From: JBHIYN01 sp041984235
GTDB taxonomy: Bacteria; Pseudomonadota; Gammaproteobacteria; Ga0077536
Direction of reading: 5' to 3'
Length of the DNA: 64,000 nucleotides
Assembly: GCA_041984235.1 (NCBI GenBank)
Contig: JBHIYN010000002.1
Span: forward strand, 339,761 to 403,760
A program made the position numbers and the translations under genes. Shown here piece after piece: positions 10,217-21,615 of this stretch (its first letter is position 1; each line of letters begins with the position of its first letter). Under the pieces are notes generated by a model that was not told the origin of the DNA, did no database searches, and was given only the letters and a program-made list of their open reading frames with translations.

Positions 10217-10966
10217 TCAGTTGTCGAGGCCGGCCAGGATCTCGTCGGAGATCGCGGCGTTCGAGTAGACCTTCTGCACGTCGTCGAGCTCCTCCAGCAT
10301 GTCCAGCAGGCGGACCATTTTCTGCGCGCCATCGGCATCGAGATCGCTGTTGGTGTCGGCGCGCATGGTGACCTCGGCGTTCTCCGGCTCGAAGCCGGCG
10401 GCGGCCATGCGTTCCTTCACGTCGGAGAACTCGTCGGCGTCGGTCAGCACGTCGACCGAGCCGTCGTCGTTCTCGATCACGTCCTCGGCGCCGGCCTCCA
10501 GCGCGGCTTCCATCAGGGCGTCCTCGTCGACGGCGGCGTCGAAGCTGAGCAGGCCGACCTTGCGGAAGAGGTAGGCGACCGAACCATCGGTGCCGAGATT
10601 GCCGCCGCACTTGGTGAACGCGTGGCGCACCTCGGCCACGGTGCGGTTGCGGTTGTCGGTCATGCAGTCGACCATCACTGCCGCGCCGCCCGGACCGTAA
10701 CCCTCGTAACGGATCTCGTCGTAATTGTCGCCGTCGGCGCCGCCGCTGCCGCGCTGGACCGCGCGCTCGATGGTGTCCTTGGGCATGTTCGCCGCCAGCG
10801 CGTCGTTGATCGCCGCGCGCAGGCGCGGGTTCGATGCCGGGTCGGGGCCGCCCATGCGTGCGGCGACCGTGGTCTCACGGATCAGACGGGTGAACAGCTT
10901 GCCGCGCTTGGCGTCCTGGCGCCCCTTGCGGTGACGAATATTGGCCCATTTGCTGTGTCCGGCCAT
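10217..10966 (-). CDS. yebC: YebC/PmpR family transcription/translation regulator
   Basis: The conserved start 'MAGHSKWANIRHRKGRQDAK' marks this family, members of which have been reported as DNA-binding regulators and as helpers of translation through difficult peptide stretches. Other signatures are 'ANMPKDTIERAVQRGSG' and 'YEGYGPGG'. The ATG at 10966 gives 249 aa; sequence in frame above it is not conserved. It is the first gene of the ruvCAB group, a common arrangement. Confidence 0.95.
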   Translation of the reverse strand: MAGHSKWANIRHRKGRQDAKRGKLFTRLIRETTVAARMGGPDPASNPRLRAAINDALAANMPKDTIERAVQRGSGGADGDNYDEIRYEGYGPGGAAVMVDCMTDNRNRTVAEVRHAFTKCGGNLGTDGSVAYLFRKVGLLSFDAAVDEDALMEAALEAGAEDVIENDDGSVDVLTDADEFSDVKERMAAAGFEPENAEVTMRADTNSDLDADGAQKMVRLLDMLEELDDVQKVYSNAAISDEILAGLDN

Positions 10967-11086
10967 GGCGGTGCCGCGTGTGCCTCCGGTGTGCTCGCGA
11001 TGGGCGCCAATTGTCGCAAATCGCGCGCCGCCCGGCGAGCGGCGAACGGCCACGACGTGACGCCGTGCACCACGCGGCGCACGCGC

Positions 11087-12151
11087 TCAGGCGTCGTTGT
11101 TGCCGTAGATCTGCTCGCGGCGGCTGGCAGCAAAATCGAGCAGGCGCGTGATCGGCAGGCGGGCGCGCTCGGCGATGTGGGCCGGCACCGCGATCTCGTT
11201 GCCGCCGTCACGCAGCACATTGCGCAGCTTGACCAGGCCGTTCATCGCCATCCACGGACATTCCGCGCAGCTGCGGCAGGTCGCACTGCGCCCGGCGGTA
11301 GGCGCCTCGATCAGGCGCTTGTCCGGTGCCGCCTGCTGCATCTTGTAGAAGATGCCCTTGTCGGTGGCGACGATGAAAGTATTGGCGGCAGCGGTGCGCA
11401 CCTCGTTGATCAGGCCCGAGGTCGAGCCGACGTAATCGGCCTGTGCGACCACGCTGGCCGGCGATTCCGGGTGCACGATGACCCGCGCCTGCGGGTGGTG
11501 TTCGCGCAGGGCGGCGAGCTCGGCGCCCTTGAACTCCTCGTGCACGATGCACGCACCCTGCCACAGCAGCATGTCGGCGCCGGTCTCCGTGCGGATGTAA
11601 TCGCCGAGGTAGCGATCCGGCGCCCACAGGATCTTCTCGCCCTGTGCATGCAGGTGGCTGACCACCTCCAGCGCGCTGCCCGAGGTTACCATCCAGTCGG
11701 CACGCGCCTTCACCGCGGCGCTGGTGTTGGCATACACGACCACGGTGCGATCGGGGTGCTGGTCGCAGTAGGCGGCGAAGGCGTCCGGCGGACAGCCGAG
11801 ATCCAGCGAGCAGTTGGCGCCGAGGTCCGGCATCAGCACACGTTTCTCGGGATTGAGGATCTTGGCCGTCTCGCCCATGAAGCGCACGCCGGCGACGACC
11901 AGCGTTGCAGCCGCGTGCTCGTGCCCAAAGCGCGCCATGTCGAGCGAGTCGGAGACATGGCCGCCGGTCTCGTCGGCCAGCGCCTGGATCTCGGGATCGG
12001 TGTAGTAGTGCGCGACGAGCACTGCGTCGCGCGCGGTGAGCAGGTCGGCGATCTCGGCTTTCAGCGCATCGCGCTCGGCCGGCTGCAGGTGCTCGCGCAC
12101 GACCGGCGGTACGGCGCTCGGCGGTAGCTCGAAGGTGGCGGTCTCGTTCAC
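11087..12151 (-). CDS. nadA: Quinolinate synthase NadA
   Basis: NadA condenses iminoaspartate with dihydroxyacetone phosphate to quinolinate in de novo NAD synthesis. The three [4Fe-4S]-binding cysteines can be placed in 'GANCSLDLGCP', 'WQGACIVHEEF' and 'CRSCAECPWMAMN'; 'VAHYYTDPEIQALAD' is the conserved N-terminal block. Start is GTG at 12151, 354 aa, close to family length. It stands alone between aspS and yebC on the same strand, without nadB or nadC nearby. Confidence 0.95.
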   Translation of the reverse strand: MNETATFELPPSAVPPVVREHLQPAERDALKAEIADLLTARDAVLVAHYYTDPEIQALADETGGHVSDSLDMARFGHEHAAATLVVAGVRFMGETAKILNPEKRVLMPDLGANCSLDLGCPPDAFAAYCDQHPDRTVVVYANTSAAVKARADWMVTSGSALEVVSHLHAQGEKILWAPDRYLGDYIRTETGADMLLWQGACIVHEEFKGAELAALREHHPQARVIVHPESPASVVAQADYVGSTSGLINEVRTAAANTFIVATDKGIFYKMQQAAPDKRLIEAPTAGRSATCRSCAECPWMAMNGLVKLRNVLRDGGNEIAVPAHIAERARLPITRLLDFAASRREQIYGNNDA

Positions 12152-12271
12152 GGGCGCGGATCTCGTCGTGGCGGGCCGCTCGTGCGACCGGCTTCCGGCC
12201 GCTGTGCGAGACGGATACCCGCTGTCCTTATAGATATGGGCGCGCGCGGCGCCTTTTGCAAGCCGGGCGGC

Positions 12272-14053
12272 TCAGGCGGCGCCGTCCGCGGGCTTCTTGC
12301 GCAGGCGGATGCCGAGCTCGCGCATCTGGCGCTCGCTGACTTCACTCGGCGCCGCGGTCAGCGGGCAGCTCGCGGTCTGCGTCTTGGGGAAGGCGATGAC
12401 CTCGCGGATGGAGGTCTCGCCCGCCATCAGCATGACCAGGCGATCGAGGCCGAAGGCGATGCCGCCGTGCGGCGGGCAGCCGTAGTGCAGGGCCTCGATC
12501 AGGAAGCCGAACTTCTCGTTCGCCTCGTCGTCGCCGATGCCGAGCAGGCGGAAGATCTCGCGCTGCATCTCGGGGCGGTGAATACGAATCGAGCCGCCAC
12601 CGATCTCGTAGCCGTTGAGGACCACGTCGTAGGCACGCGAGAGCGCCTGCCCGGGTGCGGCGGCAACCTGCTCCACGCCTTCGACCGGTGCGGTAAAGGG
12701 ATGATGCAGGGCGCCCCAGCGCTTCTCGTCGGCGTCCCATTCGAACATCGGGAAGTCGACCACCCACAGCGGCCGCCAGCCGGACTCGAGCAGGCCGAGG
12801 TCGCGCGCCAGCACGTCGCGCAGGGCGCCGAGCGCGGCGTTGACCACGGCGGCCTCGTCGGCGCCGAAGAAAACCAGGTCGCCGTCCTTGGCGGCGGTGC
12901 GCGCCAGCACCTCGCTGACGACCTCGTCGGGCAGGAATTTGAGAATCGGCGACTGCAGGCCGTCGCGCCCGGCGGCACGCTCGTTGACCTTGATGTAGGC
13001 CAGGCCCTTGGCGCCGTAGATGCGCACGAAGTCGGTGTAGTCGTCGATCTGCTTGCGTGTCAGGCGGCCACCGCCAGGCGCGCGCAGCGCAGCGACGCGC
13101 CCGCTCTCGCTCGCCGCCGGCGCGGCGAAGACCTTGAATTCGACCCCCGTCATGAGGTCGCTGACCTCGACCAGCTCCAGCGGGTTACGCTGGTCGGGGC
13201 GATCCGAGCCGTAGCGCAGCATCGCCTCGGCGTGGGTCAGGCGCGGGAAGGGATCCGGCAGCTCCACGCCGATCACGGCGCGGAACACGTGGCGTACCAG
13301 TGCTTCCATCAGGCCCGTCACCGCGGCCTCGTCGACGAAGGACATCTCGGCGTCGAGCTGGGTAAACTCGGGCTGGCGATCGGCGCGCAGGTCCTCGTCG
13401 CGGAAGCAGCGCACGATCTGGTAGTAGCGCTCCATGCCCGACATCATCAGCAGCTGCTTGAACAGCTGCGGCGACTGCGGCAACGCGAAGAAGCGCCCCG
13501 GGTGGGTGCGGCTCGGCACCAGGTAGTCGCGCGCCCCTTCCGGCGTCGCCTTGGTCAGCATCGGCGTCTCGATCTCGAGGAAGCCGGCGTCGTCGAGGAA
13601 GCTGCGCAGCTCGCGTGCCACGCGCGCGCGCAGGCGCAGGTTCTCGCGCATGCGATCGGTGCGCAGGTCGATGTAACGGAAGCGCAGCCGGGTGTCGTCG
13701 TGCACGTTGCGCTCGTCGAGCTGGAACGGCGGCGTGCGCGCGTCGTTCAGGATCTCGAGCGCGCTGACCAGCACCTCGACCTGGCCGGTCGCCATGTCCG
13801 CGTTGGCCGTGCCCTCGGGGCGCGGGCGCACGCGGCCGGTCGCGCGCAGCACGTACTCGCCGCGCACGCGCTCGGCGATGGCGAAGCTGTCCGGGGTGTC
13901 GGGATCGATGACGACCTGGGCGATGCCCTCGCGGTCACGCAGGTCGATGAAGATGACACCGCCATGGTCGCGGCGGTTGTGCACCCAGCCGCACAGGGTC
14001 ACGCTCTCGCCGACCAGCGACTCGTTGAGAACACCGCAGTAATGGGTACGCAT
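12272..14053 (-). CDS. aspS: Aspartate--tRNA ligase
   Basis: This class II synthetase has an N-terminal OB-fold anticodon-binding domain starting 'MRTHYCGVLNESLVG', motif 2 region 'QIVRCFRDEDLRADRQPEF', the bacterial insertion (GAD) domain, and motif 3 'GGIAFGLDRLVMLMAG'. The ATG at 14053 matches the usual N-terminus. A GTG two codons upstream is possible but unnecessary. Length 593 aa. Confidence 0.97.
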   Translation of the reverse strand: MRTHYCGVLNESLVGESVTLCGWVHNRRDHGGVIFIDLRDREGIAQVVIDPDTPDSFAIAERVRGEYVLRATGRVRPRPEGTANADMATGQVEVLVSALEILNDARTPPFQLDERNVHDDTRLRFRYIDLRTDRMRENLRLRARVARELRSFLDDAGFLEIETPMLTKATPEGARDYLVPSRTHPGRFFALPQSPQLFKQLLMMSGMERYYQIVRCFRDEDLRADRQPEFTQLDAEMSFVDEAAVTGLMEALVRHVFRAVIGVELPDPFPRLTHAEAMLRYGSDRPDQRNPLELVEVSDLMTGVEFKVFAAPAASESGRVAALRAPGGGRLTRKQIDDYTDFVRIYGAKGLAYIKVNERAAGRDGLQSPILKFLPDEVVSEVLARTAAKDGDLVFFGADEAAVVNAALGALRDVLARDLGLLESGWRPLWVVDFPMFEWDADEKRWGALHHPFTAPVEGVEQVAAAPGQALSRAYDVVLNGYEIGGGSIRIHRPEMQREIFRLLGIGDDEANEKFGFLIEALHYGCPPHGGIAFGLDRLVMLMAGETSIREVIAFPKTQTASCPLTAAPSEVSERQMRELGIRLRKKPADGAA

Positions 14054-14162
14054 GGACACGGAGTGGTTCGCGGCAGGCGCCGCCGGGCGGAAAGGCGGGC
14101 ATCATAAGGTCTGGGCGCGCACCCCGCAACGCCGCGCGGGCCGCACCGGAACGGTCCGCGGG

Positions 14163-14468
14163 CTAGTCGGAAGCGGCCTTGGAATCGGGCTTCTTGGCGC
14201 CGCTGTCGGCCGCCTTGGCACCGTCCGCGGCAGGCTTGTCGCCGCCCGACTTGCCCTCGCCGTCCTTCTTCGCCGGCGGCTTGCCCTTGTTCTTGAAATC
14301 GGTCTCGTACCAGCCCGTGCCCTTGAGCTGGAACCCGGCCGCCGAGATCAGCTTGCGCAGGCTGTCCGCGCTGCACGCGGGGCAGGTCTTCAGCGGGTCA
14401 TCGCTCATGCGCTGCATGACCTCGAGCTTGTGGCCGCAGCCGTCGCACTGGTACTCGTAAATGGGCAT
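14163..14468 (-). CDS. FmdB family zinc-ribbon protein
   Basis: This 101-aa protein begins 'MPIYEYQCDGCGH' and has a second Cys pair 'TCPACSADSLRKLIS', forming the zinc ribbon of the FmdB putative regulatory family. The C-terminal half is Lys/Ala/Gly/Asp-rich and probably disordered. The family's biochemical role is not established. It lies directly upstream of aspS on the same strand, a common association. The ATG at 14468 is preferred because the family motif starts there. Confidence 0.9.
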   Translation of the reverse strand: MPIYEYQCDGCGHKLEVMQRMSDDPLKTCPACSADSLRKLISAAGFQLKGTGWYETDFKNKGKPPAKKDGEGKSGGDKPAADGAKAADSGAKKPDSKAASD

Positions 14469-14650
14469 GGTTCGGTCCCCGACCCTGTGAATCGCGATGT
14501 AGATGCGGCCGCCGCGCCCTGATTCAAGGGCTTGCAGCCGGGCGCGCATCATATACACGCGTGCAGGTATTCGCTAGGATTGCGCCCCGATTGCAGGTGG
14601 GCGCGACAACCGTGAGCCGCCTGCGCCGCACCGCGCGCCGCCCCCTCACC

Positions 14651-14726
14651 GGGCCGTTAGCTCAGCTGGTAGAGCACCGGACTTTTAATCCGATGGTCGT
14701 AGGTTCGATCCCTACACGGCCCACCA
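14651..14726 (+). tRNA. tRNA-Lys (anticodon UUU)
   Basis: The 76-nt cloverleaf has acceptor strands GGGCCGT and ACGGCCC, D-arm GCTCAGCTGGTAGAGC, anticodon loop CTTTTAA (anticodon TTT), T-arm with GGTTCGATCCC, and an encoded CCA end. No integrase or direct repeat of the 3' end is visible nearby, so it does not look like a used attachment site. Confidence 0.98.
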
Positions 14727-14937
14727 TTCAACCGCGGCCCGCGGCGCCCACCCGGCGGCGCCCCCGGCCACGCGGACACCCGGCGTCGGCGCCCGGAGAC
14801 CCGCCGGGTGAATCCGAAACGGTGGCGTTCATGGGTCTGACTCCGACTCTGCGGTGCGCCCGGGGGACCGCTTTTCACGTGGCGCCCGAAGCGCGACATA
14901 ATGCGTCGGCATCCGGATTCCGACGAGCGTCCCTGCC

Positions 14938-15612
14938 ATGCTGACCCGAATTGACAACGTGCTCAGCGACGACGAACTGGCGCAGATCTTCGCCGTATTC
15001 GACCGCGTCGACTTCGTTTCCGGCAAGGGCACCGCTCATGGCGCAGCGGCCGCGGTCAAGGACAATCTGCAGCTGCCCGCAGACAATCCGCACGTGCAGG
15101 GCATCATGAAGCTGGTTCTGGCGGCTCTCAAGCGCAACGAGACGTTCTTTCGCGCCGCCTACCCGCGCCGCGCCGTGCCACCGCTGTTCAGCCGTTACGA
15201 GGCCGGCATGAGCTACGGCGAGCACGTCGACAATGCCGTCATGCGCGCACCCACCCCGCTGCGCACGGACGTCGCCGTAACGCTCTTCCTCAGCCATCCC
15301 GACAGCTACGACGGCGGTGAACTGGTGATCGCGACGGCCGGGGGCGAAACCGCGGTGAAGCTGCCGGCGGGGTCGCTGGTGACCTATCCGCCCTACTTCG
15401 TGCACCGCGTCGAGCCAGTCACGCGCGGGGTACGCTATGCCGCGGTGACCTGGGCGGAGAGCATGCTGCGCGACGCCGAGCAGAGGGCCGTGGTGAGCCA
15501 GCTCGAGCACGCGATCCGCGCTATCGGTGAGCGCGGTGGTCTGCCTGCGGCCGAGCAGAACGCCCTGGACAACGTCTACCACTCCCTGCTGCGGATGTGG
15601 GCGGAGCCCTGA
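14938..15612 (+). CDS. PKHD-type Fe(II)/2-oxoglutarate dioxygenase (PiuC/YbiX family)
   Basis: This is a prolyl-4-hydroxylase-like oxygenase. The iron-binding H-x-D is in 'MSYGEHVDNAVMR', the distal His in 'YPPYFVHRVEPV', and the 2-oxoglutarate-binding Arg in 'VTRGVRYAAVTW'. Length 224 aa is normal for the YbiX/PiuC group, whose members often sit near TonB siderophore receptors; none is seen here. The substrate cannot be inferred. It is transcribed away from the tRNA and toward hppA. Confidence 0.9.
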   Translation: MLTRIDNVLSDDELAQIFAVFDRVDFVSGKGTAHGAAAAVKDNLQLPADNPHVQGIMKLVLAALKRNETFFRAAYPRRAVPPLFSRYEAGMSYGEHVDNAVMRAPTPLRTDVAVTLFLSHPDSYDGGELVIATAGGETAVKLPAGSLVTYPPYFVHRVEPVTRGVRYAAVTWAESMLRDAEQRAVVSQLEHAIRAIGERGGLPAAEQNALDNVYHSLLRMWAEP

Positions 15613-15784
15613 ATCCGGCCACTCGCGCTGCCCCGCCGCGGCGAAATTGCCCCGATTCGTATCGATTACAAGGCAAATCCCGGTTATAGTGCGCGGATCC
15701 CGCGCGTTTGCGACAAAAAGGGGCCGAACCCCTGGCAACGCCGCGTGCCCCTTCCTCGCAACTGAAGACGGAGAGAGACCTCAG

Positions 15785-17926
<2,142 letters not shown>

Positions 17927-17948
17927 GCGCCCGCTCAATCACTTCCCG

Positions 17949-17977
17949 GCCGGCACCCTGGTGCCGGCTTTTTTTTG
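17949..17977 (+). terminator. Rho-independent terminator after hppA
   Basis: A GC-rich hairpin (GCCGGCACC / GGTGCCGGC, 2-nt loop) is followed by a run of eight T, 23 bp after the hppA stop. The downstream 260 bp up to the next gene shows no supported feature. Confidence 0.92.
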
Positions 17978-18240
17978 CCTGGCGCCGGCGGCCGTTGAGC
18001 GCCCATCTCAGCGCAGTGCGGCGGGCAGGAGGGCGGCCCCGCTCAACAGGGATGGCGGGCGCGGGTGAAGTGTGTCGGTGCGGACGGGCGGGGCGCGTCG
18101 CACGGCGCGTGCCGTGCATTGGACCGGGTCGCAGGAAAGAGGCGGCGCCGGTCAGGCAGCGCAGCGCCGATGGCTGCGCGGCGAGGCAACGGAGCAGGCG
18201 AGGCGCCTTCCGCCCCCGCCCGGTCAGCGCGGCCGGATGC

Positions 18241-18534
18241 TCAGGCGGCGCGCGCGAGGTGCTCGCGGCTCGGCAGGGACTCGACGTTGTCGGGCAGGGC
18301 GGGCGTGGCCGTGGCCGGTGCTGCACTGCGGAAGATACGCGAAAGCTCGACCACGCGGGCGCTCACGAGTGCGCCGCTCGCCGCCATCATGCCGTAGCGG
18401 AAGGCATCGAGCATGATGGCCTCGGCCATCGAGCCGGCGAACCACAGGGCCGCACCGAGGGCGAGGCCGGCGCCGGTCAGCGCAATCAATCCACAGAAGT
18501 CGAGGGCGTAACAGAGCGGGCTGCGATTGTTCAT
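18241..18534 (-). CDS. Small membrane protein of unknown function
   Basis: The 97-aa product has two hydrophobic segments (about residues 9-33 and 36-60) and a polar, Ala/Pro-rich C-terminus. I do not recognise the family. The ATG at 18534 has a weak ribosome-binding site. The gene stands alone between hppA and bepA. Its upstream region carries a 9-bp inverted repeat (18616-18656) that could be an operator. Coding status rests on the membrane-like hydrophobicity and codon use, so it is only moderately sure. Confidence 0.5.
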   Translation of the reverse strand: MNNRSPLCYALDFCGLIALTGAGLALGAALWFAGSMAEAIMLDAFRYGMMAASGALVSARVVELSRIFRSAAPATATPALPDNVESLPSREHLARAA

Positions 18535-18615
18535 GATTCGTTATCCGTGGGTGCGTCCGGGCGAGCCGGTTGGGGTCTTTCGTCGGGTGGCTACTATAGA
18601 GAATGTAGGTGACGA

Positions 18616-18656
18616 AACTGTTAACCGCGCCACACTCCCGCGCGCATTTAACAGTT
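18616..18656 (-). promoter_or_regulatory. Inverted repeat upstream of the small membrane-protein gene
   Basis: AACTGTTAA (18616-18624) and TTAACAGTT (18648-18656) are perfect inverted copies separated by 23 bp, about 80 bp above the 18534 start. A -10-like TATAGT on the minus strand lies between this repeat and the gene. It is operator-like by position only; no regulator is identified. Confidence 0.35.
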
Positions 18657-18734
18657 GTTGAAACTCTGGTGTGACGCGCGTCAGAAAACGCCGCGCGAAC
18701 GCCCTTGCGGCGTGGCGGCGCAGGGTCTCGCCGG

Positions 18735-20213
18735 CTAGCGGCGCTGGTCCTGCTCGAGCTCGAGGATGGTGTCCTCGACCTCCTCCAGGCGCGCCGCGAT
18801 CTTCTGGCGCTGGTAGTTGCTCAGCCCCGGGGTGGAACGGGCCAGGCGCAGCTGCTCGGCGGCATGGGGGTACTCGCCGATACCGAGGTAGAACTCGGCC
18901 AGTGAGTGGTGCGCATTGGCCGTTTCGCCGACCTTGTTCTGCGCTTCGGCGAGCAGCTTGTAGAACTTCGGATCACGGCGGTCCGAGAGGCCGTAGTCAC
19001 CGAGCAGCGCGCGCGCCTCCTCGCCACGGTCGATCAGCAGCAGCGACCGCACGTAGCCGTACACGGCGGCGCGATTCTGCGGCTCGAGATCGTAGGCCGC
19101 GCGAAAGTAGCGCAGGGCGGCGTCATAGTTGCCGGCGCGTTGCTCCAGGCTGCCGGCGGCGAGCTGGAAGGACACCAGGGTCGGGTAGTCGGCCATCAGC
19201 TTGAGCAGCTCGATGCGTGCCTGTTCGTAGTCGCCGGTCTCGACCAGCGCCAACGCATAGCCGTAGCGCGCGACCTCCTCGTGTTGATAGGCGCCGCTGG
19301 CCAGCTCGGATTCGAAGATGTGGCGCGCCTGCATGGGGTCGCTCTGCGCGCGCACCCTCAGCTTGGCCTTGACCAGGTGGTACTGGTAGCTGTCTTCGCG
19401 CACCAGGTTGGGGCGCACCCGCTCGGCGCGGCTGCGCGCCTCGGCGATACGGTTGATGGTGATCGGGTGCGTGCGCAGGTACTCGGGGATATGGGCGGGG
19501 TCGTTGTAGCGGTTGGCGCGCTGCATGCGCTCGAAGAACACGGCCATTTTCTGCGTGTCGTAGCCGGCGTCGCTCATCAGCCTCAGGCCGATCGCGTCCG
19601 CTTCCTTCTCGTTGGCGCGGGTGAAATTGATGCGTGCCTGCATCGCCGCCGCCTGGGTCGCCATCAGCGCGGCGGCGCCGGCCTGTGGATTGGCCGCGGC
19701 GAGCACGATGGCACCGAGCATGGCGGCCATGGTCGGCATGCTCATCTGCGACGCGGTCTCGATCATGCGCGCGCCGTGACGCTGGGTGACGTGGCTGATC
19801 TCGTGCCCCATGACCGAGGCCAGCTCGGCTTCGCTCTGCGTTTCCAGGATGAGGCCGGTATGGAAGCCGATGAAGCCGCCGGGCACCGCGAAGGCGTTGA
19901 TCACCGGGCTGTCGATGACGAAGAAGGTGAAATCCCCGTAGTACTCGGTGTGATCGGACAGGCTGCGCCCGATCTGGTTGATGTAGTCCTCGACTTCCTC
20001 GTCGCCGACGATGGGCGCGCGCCGGCGCATCTCGCGCATGAAGTTCTCGCCCAGCTTGCGTTCCTGCTCGGGCGAGATGACAGCGCCCGCGGAGTCGCCG
20101 AAATCGGGCAGGTCGATGAGCTCCTGGGCCGGCGCGGGGGCGGCGGCGGCAAGCGCGACGGCAGCGAGCAGCGCGCGCCGCAGGGGGGCTTTGGGAAACC
20201 GGGTCGAAGGCAT
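18735..20213 (-). CDS. bepA: BepA/YfgC-like periplasmic M48 metalloprotease with TPR repeats
   Basis: BepA assists assembly or degradation of outer-membrane proteins such as LptD. The protein has a signal peptide (residues ~1-30), the zinc-protease motif 'MGHEISHVTQRHG' with distal Glu in 'RANEKEADAIG', and about 200 residues of C-terminal TPR helices. At 492 aa it matches the family. The ATG at 20213 is divergent from the phosphofructokinase gene with ~125 bp between them. Confidence 0.93.
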   Translation of the reverse strand: MPSTRFPKAPLRRALLAAVALAAAAPAPAQELIDLPDFGDSAGAVISPEQERKLGENFMREMRRRAPIVGDEEVEDYINQIGRSLSDHTEYYGDFTFFVIDSPVINAFAVPGGFIGFHTGLILETQSEAELASVMGHEISHVTQRHGARMIETASQMSMPTMAAMLGAIVLAAANPQAGAAALMATQAAAMQARINFTRANEKEADAIGLRLMSDAGYDTQKMAVFFERMQRANRYNDPAHIPEYLRTHPITINRIAEARSRAERVRPNLVREDSYQYHLVKAKLRVRAQSDPMQARHIFESELASGAYQHEEVARYGYALALVETGDYEQARIELLKLMADYPTLVSFQLAAGSLEQRAGNYDAALRYFRAAYDLEPQNRAAVYGYVRSLLLIDRGEEARALLGDYGLSDRRDPKFYKLLAEAQNKVGETANAHHSLAEFYLGIGEYPHAAEQLRLARSTPGLSNYQRQKIAARLEEVEDTILELEQDQRR

Positions 20214-20337
20214 CAGTCAGGCGGGCAATCGAGCAAGTGCTCAGTATATTGTAGAGTACGACCGGCGCGCGGGCGGTGAGTTCGCGACTCCCGCTTGCGC
20301 GCCGCATTCCGCCACCATCGTGACCTGGAACCATGCA

Positions 20338-21609
20338 ATGACTGTGGAGAAGCGCAACGCGTTCTACGCCCAATCCGGCGGTGTCACCGCCGTCATCAAC
20401 GCCTCCGCCTGCGGCGTGATCGAGACCGCGCGGGCGCACCCCGAGCGCATCGGCAGCGTCTACGCCGGCCGCAACGGCATCATTGGCGCCCTGACCGAGG
20501 ACCTCATCGATACCGGGCAGGAATCCGACGCCGCCATCGCCGCGCTGCGCCACACGCCGTCCGGCGCCTTCGGCTCGTGCCGCTACAAGCTGAAGTCGAT
20601 CGAGGACAACCGCGCCGAGTACGAGCGCCTGGTCGAAGTCTTCCGCGCCCACGACATCGGCTACTTCTTCTACAACGGTGGCGGTGACTCCCAGGACACC
20701 TCGAACAAGGTCGCCGAGTTTGCCGCCGCGCACGGTTATCCACTGACCGCAATCGGGATCCCCAAGACGGTCGACAACGACCTGCCGGTCACCGACAACT
20801 GCCCCGGCTTCGGCTCGGTCGCCAAGTACGTCGCGGTCTCCATCCGCGAGGCCGGCTTCGACGTCGCCTCGATGGCGAAGACCTCGACCAAGGTCTTCGT
20901 GATGGAGGTCATGGGCCGCCACGCCGGCTGGATCGCGGCGGCCGGCGGCCTCGCGGCGACGGCACCGGGCGAAGCGCCCCACCTGATCCTGTTTCCCGAG
21001 GTGACCTTCGACGAGGCCGGCTTCCTGGCGCGCGTCGAGGCCTGCGTGAACGACTACGGCTATTGCACCATCGTCGTCTCCGAGGGTCTGCGCAACGCCG
21101 AGGGCAAGTTCGTCGCCGAGGCCGGCACCCGCGACGCCTTCGGCCATGCCCAGCTCGGCGGCGTCGCACCGGTCATCGCCGAGCTGATCAAGGGCAAGCT
21201 CGGTTACAAGTACCACTGGGCGGTTGCCGACTACCTGCAGCGCGCCGCGCGCCACATCGCCTCGAAGACCGACGTGGAGCAGGCCTATGCGCTGGGACGG
21301 GCCGCGGTCGAGATGGCGCTGGCCGGTGACAACGCGGTCATGCCGACCATCGTACGCACCGCCGACGAGCCCTACGCCTGGGAGATCGGCCAGGCGCGCC
21401 TGGCCGACGTCGCCAACGTCGAGAAGAAGATGCCGCCGGAGTACATCAGCGCGGACGGTTACGGCATCACCGCGGCGTGCCGGCGCTACCTCGCGCCGCT
21501 CATCGCCGGCGAGGACTACCCGCCCTACCGCGACGGCCTGCCGGATTACGTGGTGCTGAAGAACGCGCCGGTGCCGAAGAAGCTCGCCACCGCGTTCGAG
21601 CTCGCCTGA
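20338..21609 (+). CDS. pfp: 6-phosphofructokinase, pyrophosphate-dependent type
   Basis: This PFK-family protein has the phosphoryl-donor loop 'YNGGGDSQDTSNKV', which has Asp where ATP-dependent enzymes have Gly, a known PPi-specificity marker. It also has 'PKTVDNDLPVTDN' with the catalytic Asp and 'VMEVMGRHAGWIAA' for fructose-6-phosphate binding. It therefore probably uses PPi and runs reversibly in glycolysis/gluconeogenesis. The ATG at 20338 gives 423 aa. It lies 2.4 kb from hppA, which hydrolyses or can make PPi. Donor specificity is inferred, not measured. Confidence 0.88.
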   Translation: MTVEKRNAFYAQSGGVTAVINASACGVIETARAHPERIGSVYAGRNGIIGALTEDLIDTGQESDAAIAALRHTPSGAFGSCRYKLKSIEDNRAEYERLVEVFRAHDIGYFFYNGGGDSQDTSNKVAEFAAAHGYPLTAIGIPKTVDNDLPVTDNCPGFGSVAKYVAVSIREAGFDVASMAKTSTKVFVMEVMGRHAGWIAAAGGLAATAPGEAPHLILFPEVTFDEAGFLARVEACVNDYGYCTIVVSEGLRNAEGKFVAEAGTRDAFGHAQLGGVAPVIAELIKGKLGYKYHWAVADYLQRAARHIASKTDVEQAYALGRAAVEMALAGDNAVMPTIVRTADEPYAWEIGQARLADVANVEKKMPPEYISADGYGITAACRRYLAPLIAGEDYPPYRDGLPDYVVLKNAPVPKKLATAFELA

Positions 21610-21615
21610 CCGCGA

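Noticed and set aside
14651..14726. tRNA-Lys as attachment site of an integrated element
   Set aside because: Ordinary housekeeping genes lie on both sides; no integrase and no repeated tRNA end.
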